From positions 24,089 to 88,088 of the forward strand of contig NZ_VSMB01000016.1 of NCBI RefSeq assembly GCF_009805705.1: 64,000 bases of DNA, written 5' to 3'. The stretch is from Ruania rhizosphaerae. GTDB lineage: Bacteria > Actinomycetota > Actinomycetes > Actinomycetales > Beutenbergiaceae. Below, piece by piece: positions 1 through 8,427 of this stretch. The number at the start of each line of letters is the position of its first letter. Position 1 is the first letter of the stretch. A program made the position numbers and the translations under genes. The notes below the pieces were generated by a model. That model was given only the letters and a program-made list of their open reading frames with translations. It made no database searches and was not told the DNA's origin.

Positions 1-1508
1 TGCTCGGCGCCGCCGTGGTCGGCGTGCTCATCGAGGCCTTCGTGAAGGACGCCGTGCGCCGGATGGTGCAGGTGATCCTCGCCGTGGTTGCGCTCGGCGC
101 CGCCCTCGTGACCGTCGCGTGGCGCTGGACAGTGGTGCAGGCACAGGGGCCGGCCGAGCTGGTCGGCGGAGCGATCGTCGAGGACACGCCTGCGCTGATG
201 GCTCAGGGCGTCGTGCTGATCTGCGCATTCCTGGGCATGCTGGTGATCGCCGACCGCGTCGGTGGTGAGGACGGGTTCACCCCCGTCGCCGCAGGCGCTC
301 CAGGTTCCACCTACGAGGCGCAGGCCAGGCGTCTGGGCCTCGTCCAGACCGAGGTGTATCCGCTGGTGCTGTTCTCGGTGGGCGGCATGCTCGTCTTCCC
401 GGCCGCCTCCGACCTGCTGACGCTCTTCATCGCCCTCGAGGTGCTCTCGCTGCCCCTCTACCTGCTCGCGGGCCTCGCCCGACGGCGACGCCTCCTCTCC
501 CAGGAGGCCTCGCTCAAGTACTTCCTGCTCGGGGCGTTCTCCTCGGCCTTCTTCCTCATGGGCCTGGCCCTGCTGTACGGCTACTCCGGTTCGGTGCGTT
601 TCGCCGACCTTGCAGCCGCCGTCCCCGCGATGGTGGGTATGGATGTCGTGCTGCTCGCCGGTGTCGTCCTGGTGCTGGTGGGGCTGCTGTTCAAGGTCGG
701 GGCCGTGCCCTTCCACTCGTGGGTCCCGGACGTCTACCAGGGATCACCCACTTCGATCACCGGCTTCATGGCCGCCTGTACCAAGATCGCGGCTTTCGCG
801 GCCTTGGTGCGCTTCCTCTATGCGGTCGTGCCTGGCCTGACGTGGGACCTGAGCCCGTTGTTGTGGACAATCGCGATCTTGACGATGATCGTCGGGACGG
901 TGCTGGCGATCGTGCAGACCGACATCAAGCGGATGCTCGCCTACTCCTCGGTCGCCCACGCGGGCTTCGTCCTGCTCGGGGTGATCGCTCTGACCTCCTC
1001 CGGGATCAGCTCGGTGATGTTCTACCTCCTCGTCTACGGGGTGGCCACGGTCGGGGCCTTCGGCCTGGTGACGCTCGTGCGCGAACGTGACGCCGAGGGC
1101 AACGTCACAGGAGAGGCGACCCGGGTGGAGCAGTGGGCCGGGCTCGGCCGGCGGCACCCGGTGCTCGCCGTGTGCTTCACCCTGTTCCTGCTCTCCTTCG
1201 CCGGAATCCCCCTGACGGCCGGCTTCGTCGGCAAGTTCACGGTGTTCGCCGCGGCGGTCGAGGGTGGTGCGTGGCCGTTGGTGGTGATTGCGGTACTGGC
1301 CAGTGCGGCCGCCGCGTTCTTCTACGTGCGCATGATCGTGCTGATGTTCTTCACCGATCCTGACCAGGACGCCGGATCGACAGTGGTGCGCACCGAGGGC
1401 ACAACGGCGATCGCGGTTGCTGTGTGCGCCGTCGCAACGGTCGTGCTGGGTGTGGTTCCGACTCCGATTCTGTCCCTCACCTCCGAAGCGACTAAGTTCA
1501 TGCTGTGA
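1..1508 (+). CDS. nuoN: NADH-quinone oxidoreductase subunit N (5' end cut by window)
   Basis: Membrane subunit N of respiratory complex I, one of the antiporter-like subunits thought to form a proton channel while NADH electrons pass to menaquinone. The frame is open to the window edge (LGAAVVGVLIEAF reads through base 15), so the GTG at 15 is not the true start and the gene begins upstream. About 497 residues are visible, with some 13 hydrophobic segments. The family signature KVGAVPFHSWVPDVYQGSPT, with a functionally important Lys, and MLAYSSVAHAGF are present. The stop overlaps the next start (GTGA, 4 nt), so translation of the two is probably coupled. The nuoN-polyprenyl synthase order fits menaquinone-linked respiration. 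Confidence 0.96.
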   Translation, partial: LGAAVVGVLIEAFVKDAVRRMVQVILAVVALGAALVTVAWRWTVVQAQGPAELVGGAIVEDTPALMAQGVVLICAFLGMLVIADRVGGEDGFTPVAAGAPGSTYEAQARRLGLVQTEVYPLVLFSVGGMLVFPAASDLLTLFIALEVLSLPLYLLAGLARRRRLLSQEASLKYFLLGAFSSAFFLMGLALLYGYSGSVRFADLAAAVPAMVGMDVVLLAGVVLVLVGLLFKVGAVPFHSWVPDVYQGSPTSITGFMAACTKIAAFAALVRFLYAVVPGLTWDLSPLLWTIAILTMIVGTVLAIVQTDIKRMLAYSSVAHAGFVLLGVIALTSSGISSVMFYLLVYGVATVGAFGLVTLVRERDAEGNVTGEATRVEQWAGLGRRHPVLAVCFTLFLLSFAGIPLTAGFVGKFTVFAAAVEGGAWPLVVIAVLASAAAAFFYVRMIVLMFFTDPDQDAGSTVVRTEGTTAIAVAVCAVATVVLGVVPTPILSLTSEATKFML

Positions 1509-2509
1509 CCACATCCGTACCCGCCATGGGTGACTCCGAGCTGGAGTCGCGCCTGGGCCATGAGCTAGACGAGATCGAGCGGCGCCTGCGCGCGGCGGCT
1601 AGTCACGCCGAGCGCATCGTGGACGAGACGTCTCGGCACCTGCTCGCCGCCGGTGGGAAGCGGATCCGGCCGGTTCTGGTGTTGCTCACGAGCCAGTTCG
1701 GGGGCGGTGTGAACGAGCAGGTTCGCCAGGCCGCGGTCGCCACTGAGCTGACTCATCTGGCGACGCTCTATCACGACGACGTCATGGATTCGGCCCCGCT
1801 GCGGCGTGGCGCACCCAGTGCGCACGAGGTGTGGGGGAACTCGGTGGCGATCCTCACCGGTGACCTGCTGTTCGCCCGGGCCTCGCAGCTGGTCTCGGAG
1901 CTGGGACCGCGTGCGGTGCGAGTACAGGCCGATGCGTTCGAACGGCTGGTGATGGGGCAGCTGCACGAGACTCTCGGACCGTCCGAGGATGAGGATCCGA
2001 TCGAGCACTACCTGCAGGTGCTGGCGGACAAGACCGGATCGCTCATCGCCGCCGCGGCCTGCTACGGGACGATGCTCTCCGGTGCCGACCCTCAGATCCA
2101 GGACGCACTGGTCCGGTATGGGGAGAAGGTCGGTGTGGCGTTCCAACTCGCCGACGATGTGATCGACCTGACCTCCGACTCCGACACGACGGGCAAGACG
2201 CCGGGGACCGATCTGCGGGAAGGGGTGGCCACGATGCCGGTGCTCCTCCTGCGGGCCAGGGCCACCGCCGGGACGCTGGACGCCGCGGGGCAACAGCTCC
2301 TGGCCGACCTGGACTCCGACCTGGGCGCTGATGAGACCCTCGCCGATGTGCTGCAACGGCTGCGGGAGCACGACGTGCTCGAGGAGGCGCGGCAGATGGC
2401 ACGCCGGTGGTCCGAGGACGCGTCCGACGAGCTGGCGGCACTGCCGGAGTCGGCCGAGCGTGAGGCGCTCGAGGTGTTCGCCGGGCTGCTCGTGGACCGG
2501 ATGGCGTGA
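1505..2509 (+). CDS. polyprenyl (hepta/octaprenyl-type) diphosphate synthase
   Basis: Trans-isoprenyl diphosphate synthase of 334 residues, expected to condense isopentenyl diphosphate onto an allylic primer to make the menaquinone side chain. Seen in the sequence: GGKRIRPVLVLL near residues 50-61, the first aspartate-rich motif DDVMD at 91-95, and the second, DDVID, at 217-221, followed by SDTTGKTPGTDLREG. Both Mg-binding motifs are intact. The GTG start overlaps the nuoN stop by 4 nt, which suggests co-expression with complex I, plausible because menaquinone is its electron acceptor. Chain length cannot be fixed by eye. Confidence 0.93.
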   Translation: MTTSVPAMGDSELESRLGHELDEIERRLRAAASHAERIVDETSRHLLAAGGKRIRPVLVLLTSQFGGGVNEQVRQAAVATELTHLATLYHDDVMDSAPLRRGAPSAHEVWGNSVAILTGDLLFARASQLVSELGPRAVRVQADAFERLVMGQLHETLGPSEDEDPIEHYLQVLADKTGSLIAAAACYGTMLSGADPQIQDALVRYGEKVGVAFQLADDVIDLTSDSDTTGKTPGTDLREGVATMPVLLLRARATAGTLDAAGQQLLADLDSDLGADETLADVLQRLREHDVLEEARQMARRWSEDASDELAALPESAEREALEVFAGLLVDRMA

Positions 2510-2551
2510 GGAGGACTCAGCCTCGTTGGCTCGGCCTCCACGAGGGCGGCG

Positions 2552-2585
2552 TGAGTGTCGTTCCTGCGCGGAGAATCGACACTCA
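2552..2585. terminator. bidirectional hairpin between convergent genes
   Basis: A perfect 9-bp stem (TGAGTGTCG with CGACACTCA) encloses a 16-nt loop that can pair further (TTC with GAA). It sits in the 99-bp gap between the polyprenyl synthase stop at 2509 and the end of the convergent ArsC-like gene at 2609, so it can serve both strands. There is no T-tract, as is common for GC-rich actinobacterial terminators. Confidence 0.55.
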
Positions 2586-2608
2586 GGCCACCGTCGCGCA
2601 GTCCATGC

Positions 2609-3010
2609 TCAGCCGGCGCCGAGCTCGGCGACGAGGCGATCCACACGAGCGGCGATGTCGTCCCGGACGAGGCGCATCCGCTTCATCCCGGTGATGCCTC
2701 GTTCGGAGGGTTCGTCGGTCTCCCACCGCTCCACCGGGGCAGACCCCGGCTCCAGCTGAACCTCCGAGCCGAGGAGCACCACGCGGTCCACCTCGTCCAG
2801 GAGCCGCGGATCGATGGGCTTGGGCTGCTCGCCCTCGACCGAGGCGCCGACCTCGGTGAGTGAGGCAACGGACTCGCCGTTCAGGCTCGTCCCAGGTTTC
2901 GTGCCGGCGGAGTGCACCGTGATGCTCTCACCGGCGCGGGCGCGCATCAGGGCGGCAGCCATCTGTGACTTTCCGCCGTTCTTCACGCATACGAACAGCA
3001 CACTGGGCAT
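2609..3010 (-). CDS. low-molecular-weight phosphatase / ArsC-like (arsenate-mycothiol transferase family)
   Basis: 133-residue protein of the LMW tyrosine phosphatase / arsenate reductase fold. The N-terminus [18 protein letters not shown] matches the phosphate-binding loop with nucleophilic Cys8, but the classic CX5R arginine is replaced by Lys14. The C-terminal half keeps the [13 protein letters not shown] stretch and [10 protein letters not shown], where the family has its catalytic Asp region. By family knowledge it may move arsenate to mycothiol or act as a small phosphatase. No arsenite exporter or ArsR regulator is next to it, so an arsenic role is only an inference. It is convergent with the polyprenyl synthase. 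Confidence 0.82.
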   Translation of the reverse strand: MPSVLFVCVKNGGKSQMAAALMRARAGESITVHSAGTKPGTSLNGESVASLTEVGASVEGEQPKPIDPRLLDEVDRVVLLGSEVQLEPGSAPVERWETDEPSERGITGMKRMRLVRDDIAARVDRLVAELGAG

Positions 3011-3084
3011 GGCATCTCCTGCTTTGGAATGGTCCTGCGGTTGAGTCTAGGGTCCGGGGGAGGGGAGCAGGCGACGATGATGGG

Positions 3085-4023
3085 TCACCCGCGGCGCCGC
3101 CGGTGACCCATGCGCAGCCCATCCCAGGTGAGGGCCACCAGGGCCATCCAGACCAGGGCGAAGCCCGCCCAGCGGCCGGCGTCCATCTGTTCCCGGTAGA
3201 TCAGCACACCCGTGAGGAACTGCATCGTCGGAGTGAGGTACTGCAGCAGTCCCACCATCGCCAACGGCAGTCGCCGGGCCGCTGAGGCGAACAGCACCAG
3301 CGGGACTGAGGTGACAATCCCTGCCGCGATGAGCAGGAGGGCCAGTCCGGTGGCCGGCATGTCAGCGGCACCTGGCTGGCCGAACGATCCGTGGCCCGTG
3401 ACGGCGAGCACCACGAGGAAGAGCGCAGCGGCGGGTGCGAGCACCATGGTCTCCACAGCGAGTCCCGGCAGCGCCGGCACCCGGGCACCCACCTGCTTCT
3501 TCACCAGGCCGTACCCACCGAAGCTCAGGGCGAGGATGAGTGAGATCCACGGGAACGCGCCATAGCCGATGGCGATCACGAGTACACCTGCAGCTCCGAA
3601 GGTGACGGCGATCCACTGCGCCCGACGCAACCTCTCACCGAGCACGACGACGGCCAGGACCACCGTGATCAGGGGGTTGATGTAGTACCCCAGTGCGCCG
3701 TCGACCACGTGGCCGGTGACGACGGCCAGGACGAACACCACCCAGTTGGCACACAGCAGCGTCGCCGCCAGGGCGAGCCGCGCCGTCACCTGCCGGTCAC
3801 GGAGCAGCGCTGTCAGCTGGTGCAGGCGACCCAGGACGGCCAGCAAGCCCACGCACGCCAGGAGCGACCAGACGATGCGGTGGGCGGTGATCTCCAGTGG
3901 GCCGGCGGGCGCCAGGAGCGGGAAGTACAGCGGTAGCAGACCCCACCATGCGTACCCGGCGATCCCGGCAGCCAGCCCGCGCGGATCGAGCCCGGGCTGC
4001 GGGGATCGCTCTGGTGTCGGCAC
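3085..4023 (-). CDS. rarD: EamA-family transporter RarD
   Basis: Inner-membrane drug/metabolite transporter of the RarD type, 312 residues, ten predicted hydrophobic segments in two EamA-like halves. The opening GIAGYAWWGLLPLYFPLL with EITAHRIVWSLL is characteristic of RarD. Substrate is not known for this family; chloramphenicol sensitivity was the first link. The GTG start at 4023 is followed by a charged lead peptide. It is divergent from the ferredoxin reductase gene across a 292-bp gap. Confidence 0.9.
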   Translation of the reverse strand: MPTPERSPQPGLDPRGLAAGIAGYAWWGLLPLYFPLLAPAGPLEITAHRIVWSLLACVGLLAVLGRLHQLTALLRDRQVTARLALAATLLCANWVVFVLAVVTGHVVDGALGYYINPLITVVLAVVVLGERLRRAQWIAVTFGAAGVLVIAIGYGAFPWISLILALSFGGYGLVKKQVGARVPALPGLAVETMVLAPAAALFLVVLAVTGHGSFGQPGAADMPATGLALLLIAAGIVTSVPLVLFASAARRLPLAMVGLLQYLTPTMQFLTGVLIYREQMDAGRWAGFALVWMALVALTWDGLRMGHRRRRG

Positions 4024-4075
4024 TGGCTCAACGTACCGCCCGTGCGGCCCACGGATTCAGCGACGTTCACCCACC

Positions 4076-4134
4076 GGTAGGTGCCACATGTCGTCGCATG
4101 GAGGTGTCGATGACGACGGCGGGTGGCACCTACC
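4076..4134. repeat. long nested palindrome
   Basis: A 12-bp perfect arm pair (GGTAGGTGCCAC with GTGGCACCTACC) encloses a second 6-bp pair (GTCGTC with GACGAC). The 59-bp element has no T-tract and lies upstream of both flanking genes, so it is not a terminator of either. It could be a mobile palindromic repeat or a regulatory element. Confidence 0.5.
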
Positions 4135-4238
4135 CGTGCGGGAACCGTCTGCTGCCCGCCGATCTCCTCCAGTTCGGGACAACTCTGATCGCAGAGTGAG
4201 ACGAACGGCCGCTCAGGTCGCATCGGTGAGGCAACCCT

Positions 4239-4244
4239 TAGACT
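4239..4244 (+). promoter_or_regulatory. candidate -10 box for the ferredoxin reductase gene
   Basis: TAGACT fits the actinobacterial TANNNT -10 consensus and lies 72 bp before the GTG at 4316. No good -35 box is seen 17-18 bp upstream. Confidence 0.4.
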
Positions 4245-4315
4245 GGGACCCAGATCGCCATCTGACCGCGGCACTGACGTGCCCTCCGACCACATCGAAA
4301 GAGGCATCCGACCCC

Positions 4316-5704
4316 GTGCCTACCACCCAGATCCGCGTTGCCATCGTTGGGGCCGGCCCCGCCGGCATCTACGCTGCCGACATCCTGTCCAAGTCCGATC
4401 TCGAAGTCGAGGTCGACCTGTTCGAGCGGCTACCGGCGCCCTATGGGCTGGTGCGGTACGGCGTCGCCCCGGACCATCCGCGGATCAAGGGGATCGTCAC
4501 CGCACTGTACAAGGTGCTACAGCGGGGCGACATCCGGCTCATCGGCAACGTCGACTTCGGCACCGACCTCACGCTGGAGGATATGCGTCAGTACTACGAC
4601 GCCGTCATCTTCTCCACCGGCGCCATCCGCGACGCGGACCTGAACATCCCCGGGATCGACCTGGACGGCAGCTACGGGGCCGCCGACTTCGTCTCCTGGT
4701 TCGACGGTCACCCGGACGTTCCGCGTACCTGGCCGCTGGAGGCTCAGCACGTTGCCGTCCTCGGGGTGGGGAACGTCGCCCTGGACGTCGCCCGCATCCT
4801 GGCCAAGCATGTCGAGGATCTGATGCCCACAGAGATTCCGGCGAACGTCGCCGAGGGGCTGGCGAAGAGCCCGGTCACCGACGTGCACGTGTTCGGACGG
4901 CGCGGGCCGGCGCAGGTGAAGTTCACTCCGCTGGAGCTTCGCGAGCTCGGGCACGTCCCCGACGTCGACATCGTCGTCTATCCGGAGGACTTCGATTTCG
5001 ACGAGGGGTCGGAGGAGGCGATCCGGTCCTCCAACCAGGCCAAGCAGGTCGTCAAGACGCTCACCGACTGGACGTTGCGAGACCCGAGCGAGTTGACCGC
5101 ATCGCGCCGGATCCACCTGCACTTCCTGCACAAGCCGCACGAGGTGCTGGGTGCCGATGGCAAGGTCGTCGGGCTGCGCACCGAGCGGACAGAGCTCACC
5201 GGCGACGGGAACGTCCGCGGTACCGAGCAGTTCGAGGACTTCGAGGTCCAGGCCGTCTACCGGGCCGTGGGCTACTTCGGCTCCCCGCTTCCGGATGTTC
5301 CCTTCGACGACGGCGCCGGAGTCATCCCGAACGACGGCGGCCGCGTGCTCGGTGCTGATGGGGAACACATCCCGGGTCTGTACACCACCGGATGGATCAA
5401 GCGCGGGCCGGTCGGTCTGATCGGCCACACGAAGTCCGATGCGGCCGAGACGATCCGCCACCTCGTCGAGGACGTCACCAGCGGCTTCGAGGACGGCACG
5501 CTCACCCCGGCGCCCGAGCGCGACCCGAACGCGATCATCGAACGCCTCGAGAACCAGGGTGTGCCGTACACCACGTGGGAGGGTTGGGAACTCCTGGACA
5601 CGTACGAGCGTTCCCTCGGTGAAGAGCAAGGACGGGAACGCGTCAAGGTGGTCCCGCGGGAGGAGATGACCGAGATCTCACGCGGAGTCACCGCTCGCGC
5701 GTGA
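4316..5704 (+). CDS. fprA: ferredoxin/adrenodoxin-type NADP+ reductase
   Basis: FAD flavoprotein of 462 residues that passes electrons between NADPH and ferredoxin (FprA/adrenodoxin reductase family). The frame stays open far upstream, but homology begins at the GTG at 4316, where VAIVGAGPAGIYAADIL gives the GxGxxG FAD site at about residues 8-24; AAAGAGG 11 nt upstream can serve as ribosome binding site. Also seen: PYGLVRYGVAPDHPRIKG, the NADP site VLGVGNVALDVARIL, and GWIKRGPVGLIGHTKSDA near the C-terminus, all hallmarks of this family. It probably supplies cytochromes P450 or Fe-S enzymes encoded elsewhere. Confidence 0.94.
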   Translation: MPTTQIRVAIVGAGPAGIYAADILSKSDLEVEVDLFERLPAPYGLVRYGVAPDHPRIKGIVTALYKVLQRGDIRLIGNVDFGTDLTLEDMRQYYDAVIFSTGAIRDADLNIPGIDLDGSYGAADFVSWFDGHPDVPRTWPLEAQHVAVLGVGNVALDVARILAKHVEDLMPTEIPANVAEGLAKSPVTDVHVFGRRGPAQVKFTPLELRELGHVPDVDIVVYPEDFDFDEGSEEAIRSSNQAKQVVKTLTDWTLRDPSELTASRRIHLHFLHKPHEVLGADGKVVGLRTERTELTGDGNVRGTEQFEDFEVQAVYRAVGYFGSPLPDVPFDDGAGVIPNDGGRVLGADGEHIPGLYTTGWIKRGPVGLIGHTKSDAAETIRHLVEDVTSGFEDGTLTPAPERDPNAIIERLENQGVPYTTWEGWELLDTYERSLGEEQGRERVKVVPREEMTEISRGVTARA

Positions 5705-5751
5705 TCGCGTGATCGCCCTCCCGCTCTGCATCCGAGCAGAAGGGTTCGATA

Positions 5752-6639
5752 GTGACGCGCAGCTGGGCGAACGGCCTGAAGACGGCGGCACTGTTCGGCG
5801 TGCTCTGGGCCGTAGTCCTCGGCCTCGGGGCGCTGGTCACGAACGGGACCGGCAACTCGATCTGGATCTGGGTGTTCGCCGGTGTGGGCGTGGTGTCCAC
5901 CTTCGTCTCCTACTGGCGTTCGGACACCATCGCCATCCGGGCGATGCGGGCGCGCCCGGTGAGCGAGGCGGAGGCACCGGCGATGTATGCCATCGTGCGC
6001 GAGCTCGCCACCGAGGCGCGTCAGCCGATGCCGCGGCTGTACATCTCCCCGACCGAGGCGCCGAACGCTTTCGCGACCGGCCGTAATCCGCGAAACGCCG
6101 CCGTGTGCTGCACTATCGGCATCCTGCGGCTGCTGGACGAACGCGAACTGCGCGGGGTCCTCGCCCACGAGCTCTCCCACGTCTACAACCGGGACATCCT
6201 CACATCCTCCGTGGCTGCGGCGATGGCCGGTGTGATCACCTCGGTTGCCCAGTTCCTGCTGTTCTTCGGTGGGGGAGGGCGCGACCGGGATTCGGGGCCG
6301 CTGGGGATGATCGGCATGCTCGCGATGGCGCTGCTGGCGCCGTTCGCGGCGATGCTGATCCAGATGGCCATCTCTCGCACCCGTGAGTTCGATGCGGACG
6401 CCGAGGGTGCGAACCTGTCCGGTGATCCACTCGCTCTGGCCTCCGCGCTGCGGAAACTGGAGACGGGGACGGCAGCGCGGCCGTTACGCCCTGACGGCGA
6501 CCTGGCCGACGTCTCGCACCTGATGATCGCCAACCCGTTCAAGGCCGGCGCGGTCTCCCGCCTGTTCGCCACTCACCCGCCGATGGCGGAGCGCATCTCC
6601 CGGTTGGAGGAGATGGCCCGCGGCGGCTGGGAGCGCTGA
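5752..6639 (+). CDS. htpX: membrane zinc metalloprotease HtpX (M48B)
   Basis: Integral membrane protease of 295 residues for quality control of membrane proteins. Two hydrophobic segments lie at about residues 11-31 and 37-54, the zinc motif HELSH at 139-143 and the third-ligand region TREFDADAEGA further on, with two more hydrophobic segments between. The active site faces the cytoplasm in this family. The GTG start at 5752 is 47 nt after the ferredoxin reductase stop. Only 7 bp separate its end from the convergent yajQ. Confidence 0.95.
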   Translation: MTRSWANGLKTAALFGVLWAVVLGLGALVTNGTGNSIWIWVFAGVGVVSTFVSYWRSDTIAIRAMRARPVSEAEAPAMYAIVRELATEARQPMPRLYISPTEAPNAFATGRNPRNAAVCCTIGILRLLDERELRGVLAHELSHVYNRDILTSSVAAAMAGVITSVAQFLLFFGGGGRDRDSGPLGMIGMLAMALLAPFAAMLIQMAISRTREFDADAEGANLSGDPLALASALRKLETGTAARPLRPDGDLADVSHLMIANPFKAGAVSRLFATHPPMAERISRLEEMARGGWER

Positions 6640-6646
6640 GACAGGC

Positions 6647-7144
6647 TCAGCGGTAGTTCACGAACTGCAGCGCGGCGTCGATATCGGCGTCCTTGAGCAT
6701 CGCGATGACCTGCTGCAGGTCGTCCCGCTTCTTCGAGCTCACGCGTACCTCGTCACCGCTGATCTGCGTCTTCACGCCCTTGGGGCCATCGTCGCGGATC
6801 AACTTGGTGATCTTCTTCGCGTTCTCGCTGGACAGCCCCTCCTTGAGGGTGCCCGCGAGCCGGTACTCCTTGCCCGAAGGCTGCGGCTCGTCCTCACCGG
6901 TGTCGATGGCCTTGAGGGAGACTCCCCGGCGGATGAGCTTGGACTGGAAGACGTCGAGGATCGCCAGTACCCGCTCGGCGGTGTTCGCGGTCATCACGAT
7001 CGCCTCACCGCTCCAGGCGATCGACGCACCGACGTTCTTGAAGTCGTACCGCTGGGAGATCTCCTTCGCGGCCTGATTGAGCGCGTTGTCCACCTCCTGC
7101 CGGTCGACCTTGCTCACGACGTCGAACGAGGAGTCGCTCGCCAC
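6647..7144 (-). CDS. yajQ: YajQ-family nucleotide-binding protein
   Basis: Small cytoplasmic protein of 165 residues in the YajQ (UPF0234) family: [28 protein letters not shown] start, SQRYDFKN, and a C-terminal [14 protein letters not shown] followed by ALQFVNYR. Some family members bind cyclic di-GMP; that is established in Xanthomonas and not shown for Actinobacteria. GTG start with AAGGAG 6 nt upstream on the minus strand. Confidence 0.93.
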   Translation of the reverse strand: MASDSSFDVVSKVDRQEVDNALNQAAKEISQRYDFKNVGASIAWSGEAIVMTANTAERVLAILDVFQSKLIRRGVSLKAIDTGEDEPQPSGKEYRLAGTLKEGLSSENAKKITKLIRDDGPKGVKTQISGDEVRVSSKKRDDLQQVIAMLKDADIDAALQFVNYR

Positions 7145-7241
7145 TGTTGCTCCTTACGTGTGGGACTGGCCACCCTGGGTGGCCGATGGTCACGAGATGC
7201 TGCCGGAGTTGGTATTGTTTCACCCGGTCCACCGACCATAC

Positions 7242-7326
7242 GGCGGGTTGCCCGAGCGGCCAAAGGGAGCTGACTGTAAATCAGCCGCGGAATGCTTCGC
7301 AGGTTCGAATCCTGCACCCGCCACCA
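7242..7326 (+). tRNA. tRNA-Tyr (anticodon GTA)
   Basis: Acceptor GGCGGGT pairs with ACCCGCC, with a long variable arm as expected for a class II tRNA, anticodon GTA at 7276-7278 and T-loop GTTCGAAT. The 3' CCA is encoded at 7324-7326. Confidence 0.95.
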
Positions 7327-7331
7327 TCGAC

Positions 7332-7361
7332 AGGGCGTCTCCAGCGCGGAGGCGCCCTTTG
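7332..7361 (+). terminator. terminator after tRNA-Tyr
   Basis: An 11-bp stem (AGGGCGTCTCC with GGAGGCGCCCT, one G-T pair) with a 5-nt loop is followed by TTTGT, 5 nt after the tRNA. Confidence 0.65.
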
Positions 7362-7540
7362 TCGTCGGTAGGGCGGGTCTGCACGCTTCGATCCCGCACC
7401 ACGCCGCGCGCCCGGCAGGTGCGATGGAGCGCGGCGCCGGCCGCCTGAGTTGCCGGCAGCGTGTGCCCGACGTGGCGCCCGCCACATCTCGGCCCCGGAT
7501 TTCCCCCGGAGGCTCCAGAGCATGTACTCTCGTTCCCGCT

Positions 7541-7613
7541 GCCCCGATAGCTCAGTCGGCAGAGCATCTCCATGGTAAGGAGAAGGTCAAGGGTTCGATT
7601 CCCTTTCGGGGCT
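7541..7613 (+). tRNA. tRNA-Thr (anticodon GGT)
   Basis: 73-nt cloverleaf: acceptor GCCCCGA pairs with TCGGGGC, D-arm GCTCAGTCGGCAGAGC, anticodon GGT at 7574-7576, T-arm GGTTCGATTCC. CCA is not encoded. A TANNNT box (TACTCT, 7525-7530) just upstream may be its -10. Confidence 0.95.
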
Positions 7614-7627
7614 CTGGTCGTGTCCGG

Positions 7628-7649
7628 TCCCGCGACCCATGTCGCGGGA
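7628..7649 (+). terminator. hairpin between tRNA-Thr and tRNA-Met
   Basis: Perfect 9-bp stem (TCCCGCGAC with GTCGCGGGA), 4-nt loop, no T-tract. It may be a terminator or a processing element in the tRNA-Thr/tRNA-Met transcript. Confidence 0.4.
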
Positions 7650-7662
7650 GCCGGCAGGACGC

Positions 7663-7736
7663 GGCGGGGTAGCTCAGACGGTCAGAGCGCACGACTCATA
7701 ATCGTGAGGTCGCGGGTTCGATCCCCGCTCCCGCTA
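7663..7736 (+). tRNA. tRNA-Met, elongator (anticodon CAT)
   Basis: 74-nt cloverleaf: acceptor GGCGGGG pairs with TCCCGCT through two G-T pairs, anticodon stem CACGA/TCGTG with loop CTCATAA (CAT at 7697-7699), T-arm GCGGGTTCGATCCCCGC. The paired first base argues for elongator rather than initiator tRNA. It lies 56 bp before rpmG. Confidence 0.92.
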
Positions 7737-7792
7737 CACAATAAGCGCCGCAAAGCTGCCCGGGCCCGGGCAGCAGATCGTGAGGAAGAGCA

Positions 7793-7963
7793 ATGGCTAC
7801 CAAGTCCGCGGATGTCCGCCCGAAGATCACCCTTGCCTGCGAGGCGTGCAAGGAGCGCAACTACATCACCAAGAAGAACCGGCGGAACAACCCCGACCGG
7901 CTCGAGCTGGCGAAGTACTGCCCGCGCTGCAACGCCAAGACCAACCACCGCGAGACGCGCTGA
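7793..7963 (+). CDS. rpmG: 50S ribosomal protein L33 (zinc type)
   Basis: 56-residue ribosomal protein. Two CxxC pairs (CEAC at 16-19, CPRC at 43-46) make this the zinc-binding form, as opposed to zinc-free paralogues induced on zinc starvation. AGGAAG lies 4-9 nt before the ATG. The tRNA-rpmG-MaoC-MaoC order is usual in Actinobacteria. Confidence 0.96.
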   Translation: MATKSADVRPKITLACEACKERNYITKKNRRNNPDRLELAKYCPRCNAKTNHRETR

Positions 7964-7974
7964 CCGACGCCTCG

Positions 7975-8427
7975 ATGAGTGCAGTCAACGCTGACTTCGT
8001 AGGGCGGGTGTTCACCGGAACCCCGCCCTACGTCGCGTCCCGGGCCAAGATCGCCGAGTTCGCGGCAGCGGTCGGCGCCGAGGCGGCCGTGCACGTGGAT
8101 CCGGCTGCAGCGCAGGCGCTCGGGTATGCCGATGTGGTGGCTCCCGGGACTTTCGCCGTCGTGATCGCCCAGCGTGCTGAGGCTGAGTACATCCAGGACC
8201 CGGCCGCCGCGATCGACTTCTCCCGGGTGGTGCACGCGAACGAGGTGTTCACCCACCACCGCCCGATCGTGGCGGGGGACCAGTTGCACACGGCTGTGCA
8301 CGTGGACTCGATCACCGAGCGCGCCGGGATCGCGATGGTCACCACCCGTAGCGTCATCTCCGACGGCGCAGGTGAGCTGGTCTGCGAGGTCACCTCGACG
8401 CTGGCCGTGCGTGGGGAGGATTCATGA
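7975..8427 (+). CDS. MaoC-like N-terminal (hot-dog) dehydratase subunit, HadA/HadC type
   Basis: 150-residue single hot-dog protein of the FAS1-DH-region / UPF0336 type (DFVGRVFTGTPPYVASRAKI; later HANEVFTHHRPIVAGDQL). Such proteins pair with a MaoC partner to form a (3R)-hydroxyacyl dehydratase; in mycobacteria the HadA/HadC-HadB pairs act in FAS-II. The frame is open upstream into rpmG, but the ATG at 7975, 11 nt after the rpmG stop, fits family length. Its stop overlaps the next gene by 4 nt (ATGA), in keeping with a stoichiometric complex. Confidence 0.87.
   Translation: MSAVNADFVGRVFTGTPPYVASRAKIAEFAAAVGAEAAVHVDPAAAQALGYADVVAPGTFAVVIAQRAEAEYIQDPAAAIDFSRVVHANEVFTHHRPIVAGDQLHTAVHVDSITERAGIAMVTTRSVISDGAGELVCEVTSTLAVRGEDS

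Larger units (their letters stand above)
4024..4315. other. 292-bp divergent intergenic region rarD / ferredoxin reductase
   Basis: No gene is supported here. It contains a long palindrome (4076-4134), a probable promoter for the ferredoxin reductase gene near 4239 and, presumably, the rarD promoter, which I could not place. Confidence 0.6.

Noticed and set aside
3716..4315. N-terminal extension of the ferredoxin reductase by 200 residues
   Set aside because: The upstream frame runs over rarD and a palindromic intergenic region and is not protein-like; the FAD motif starts eight residues after GTG 4316.
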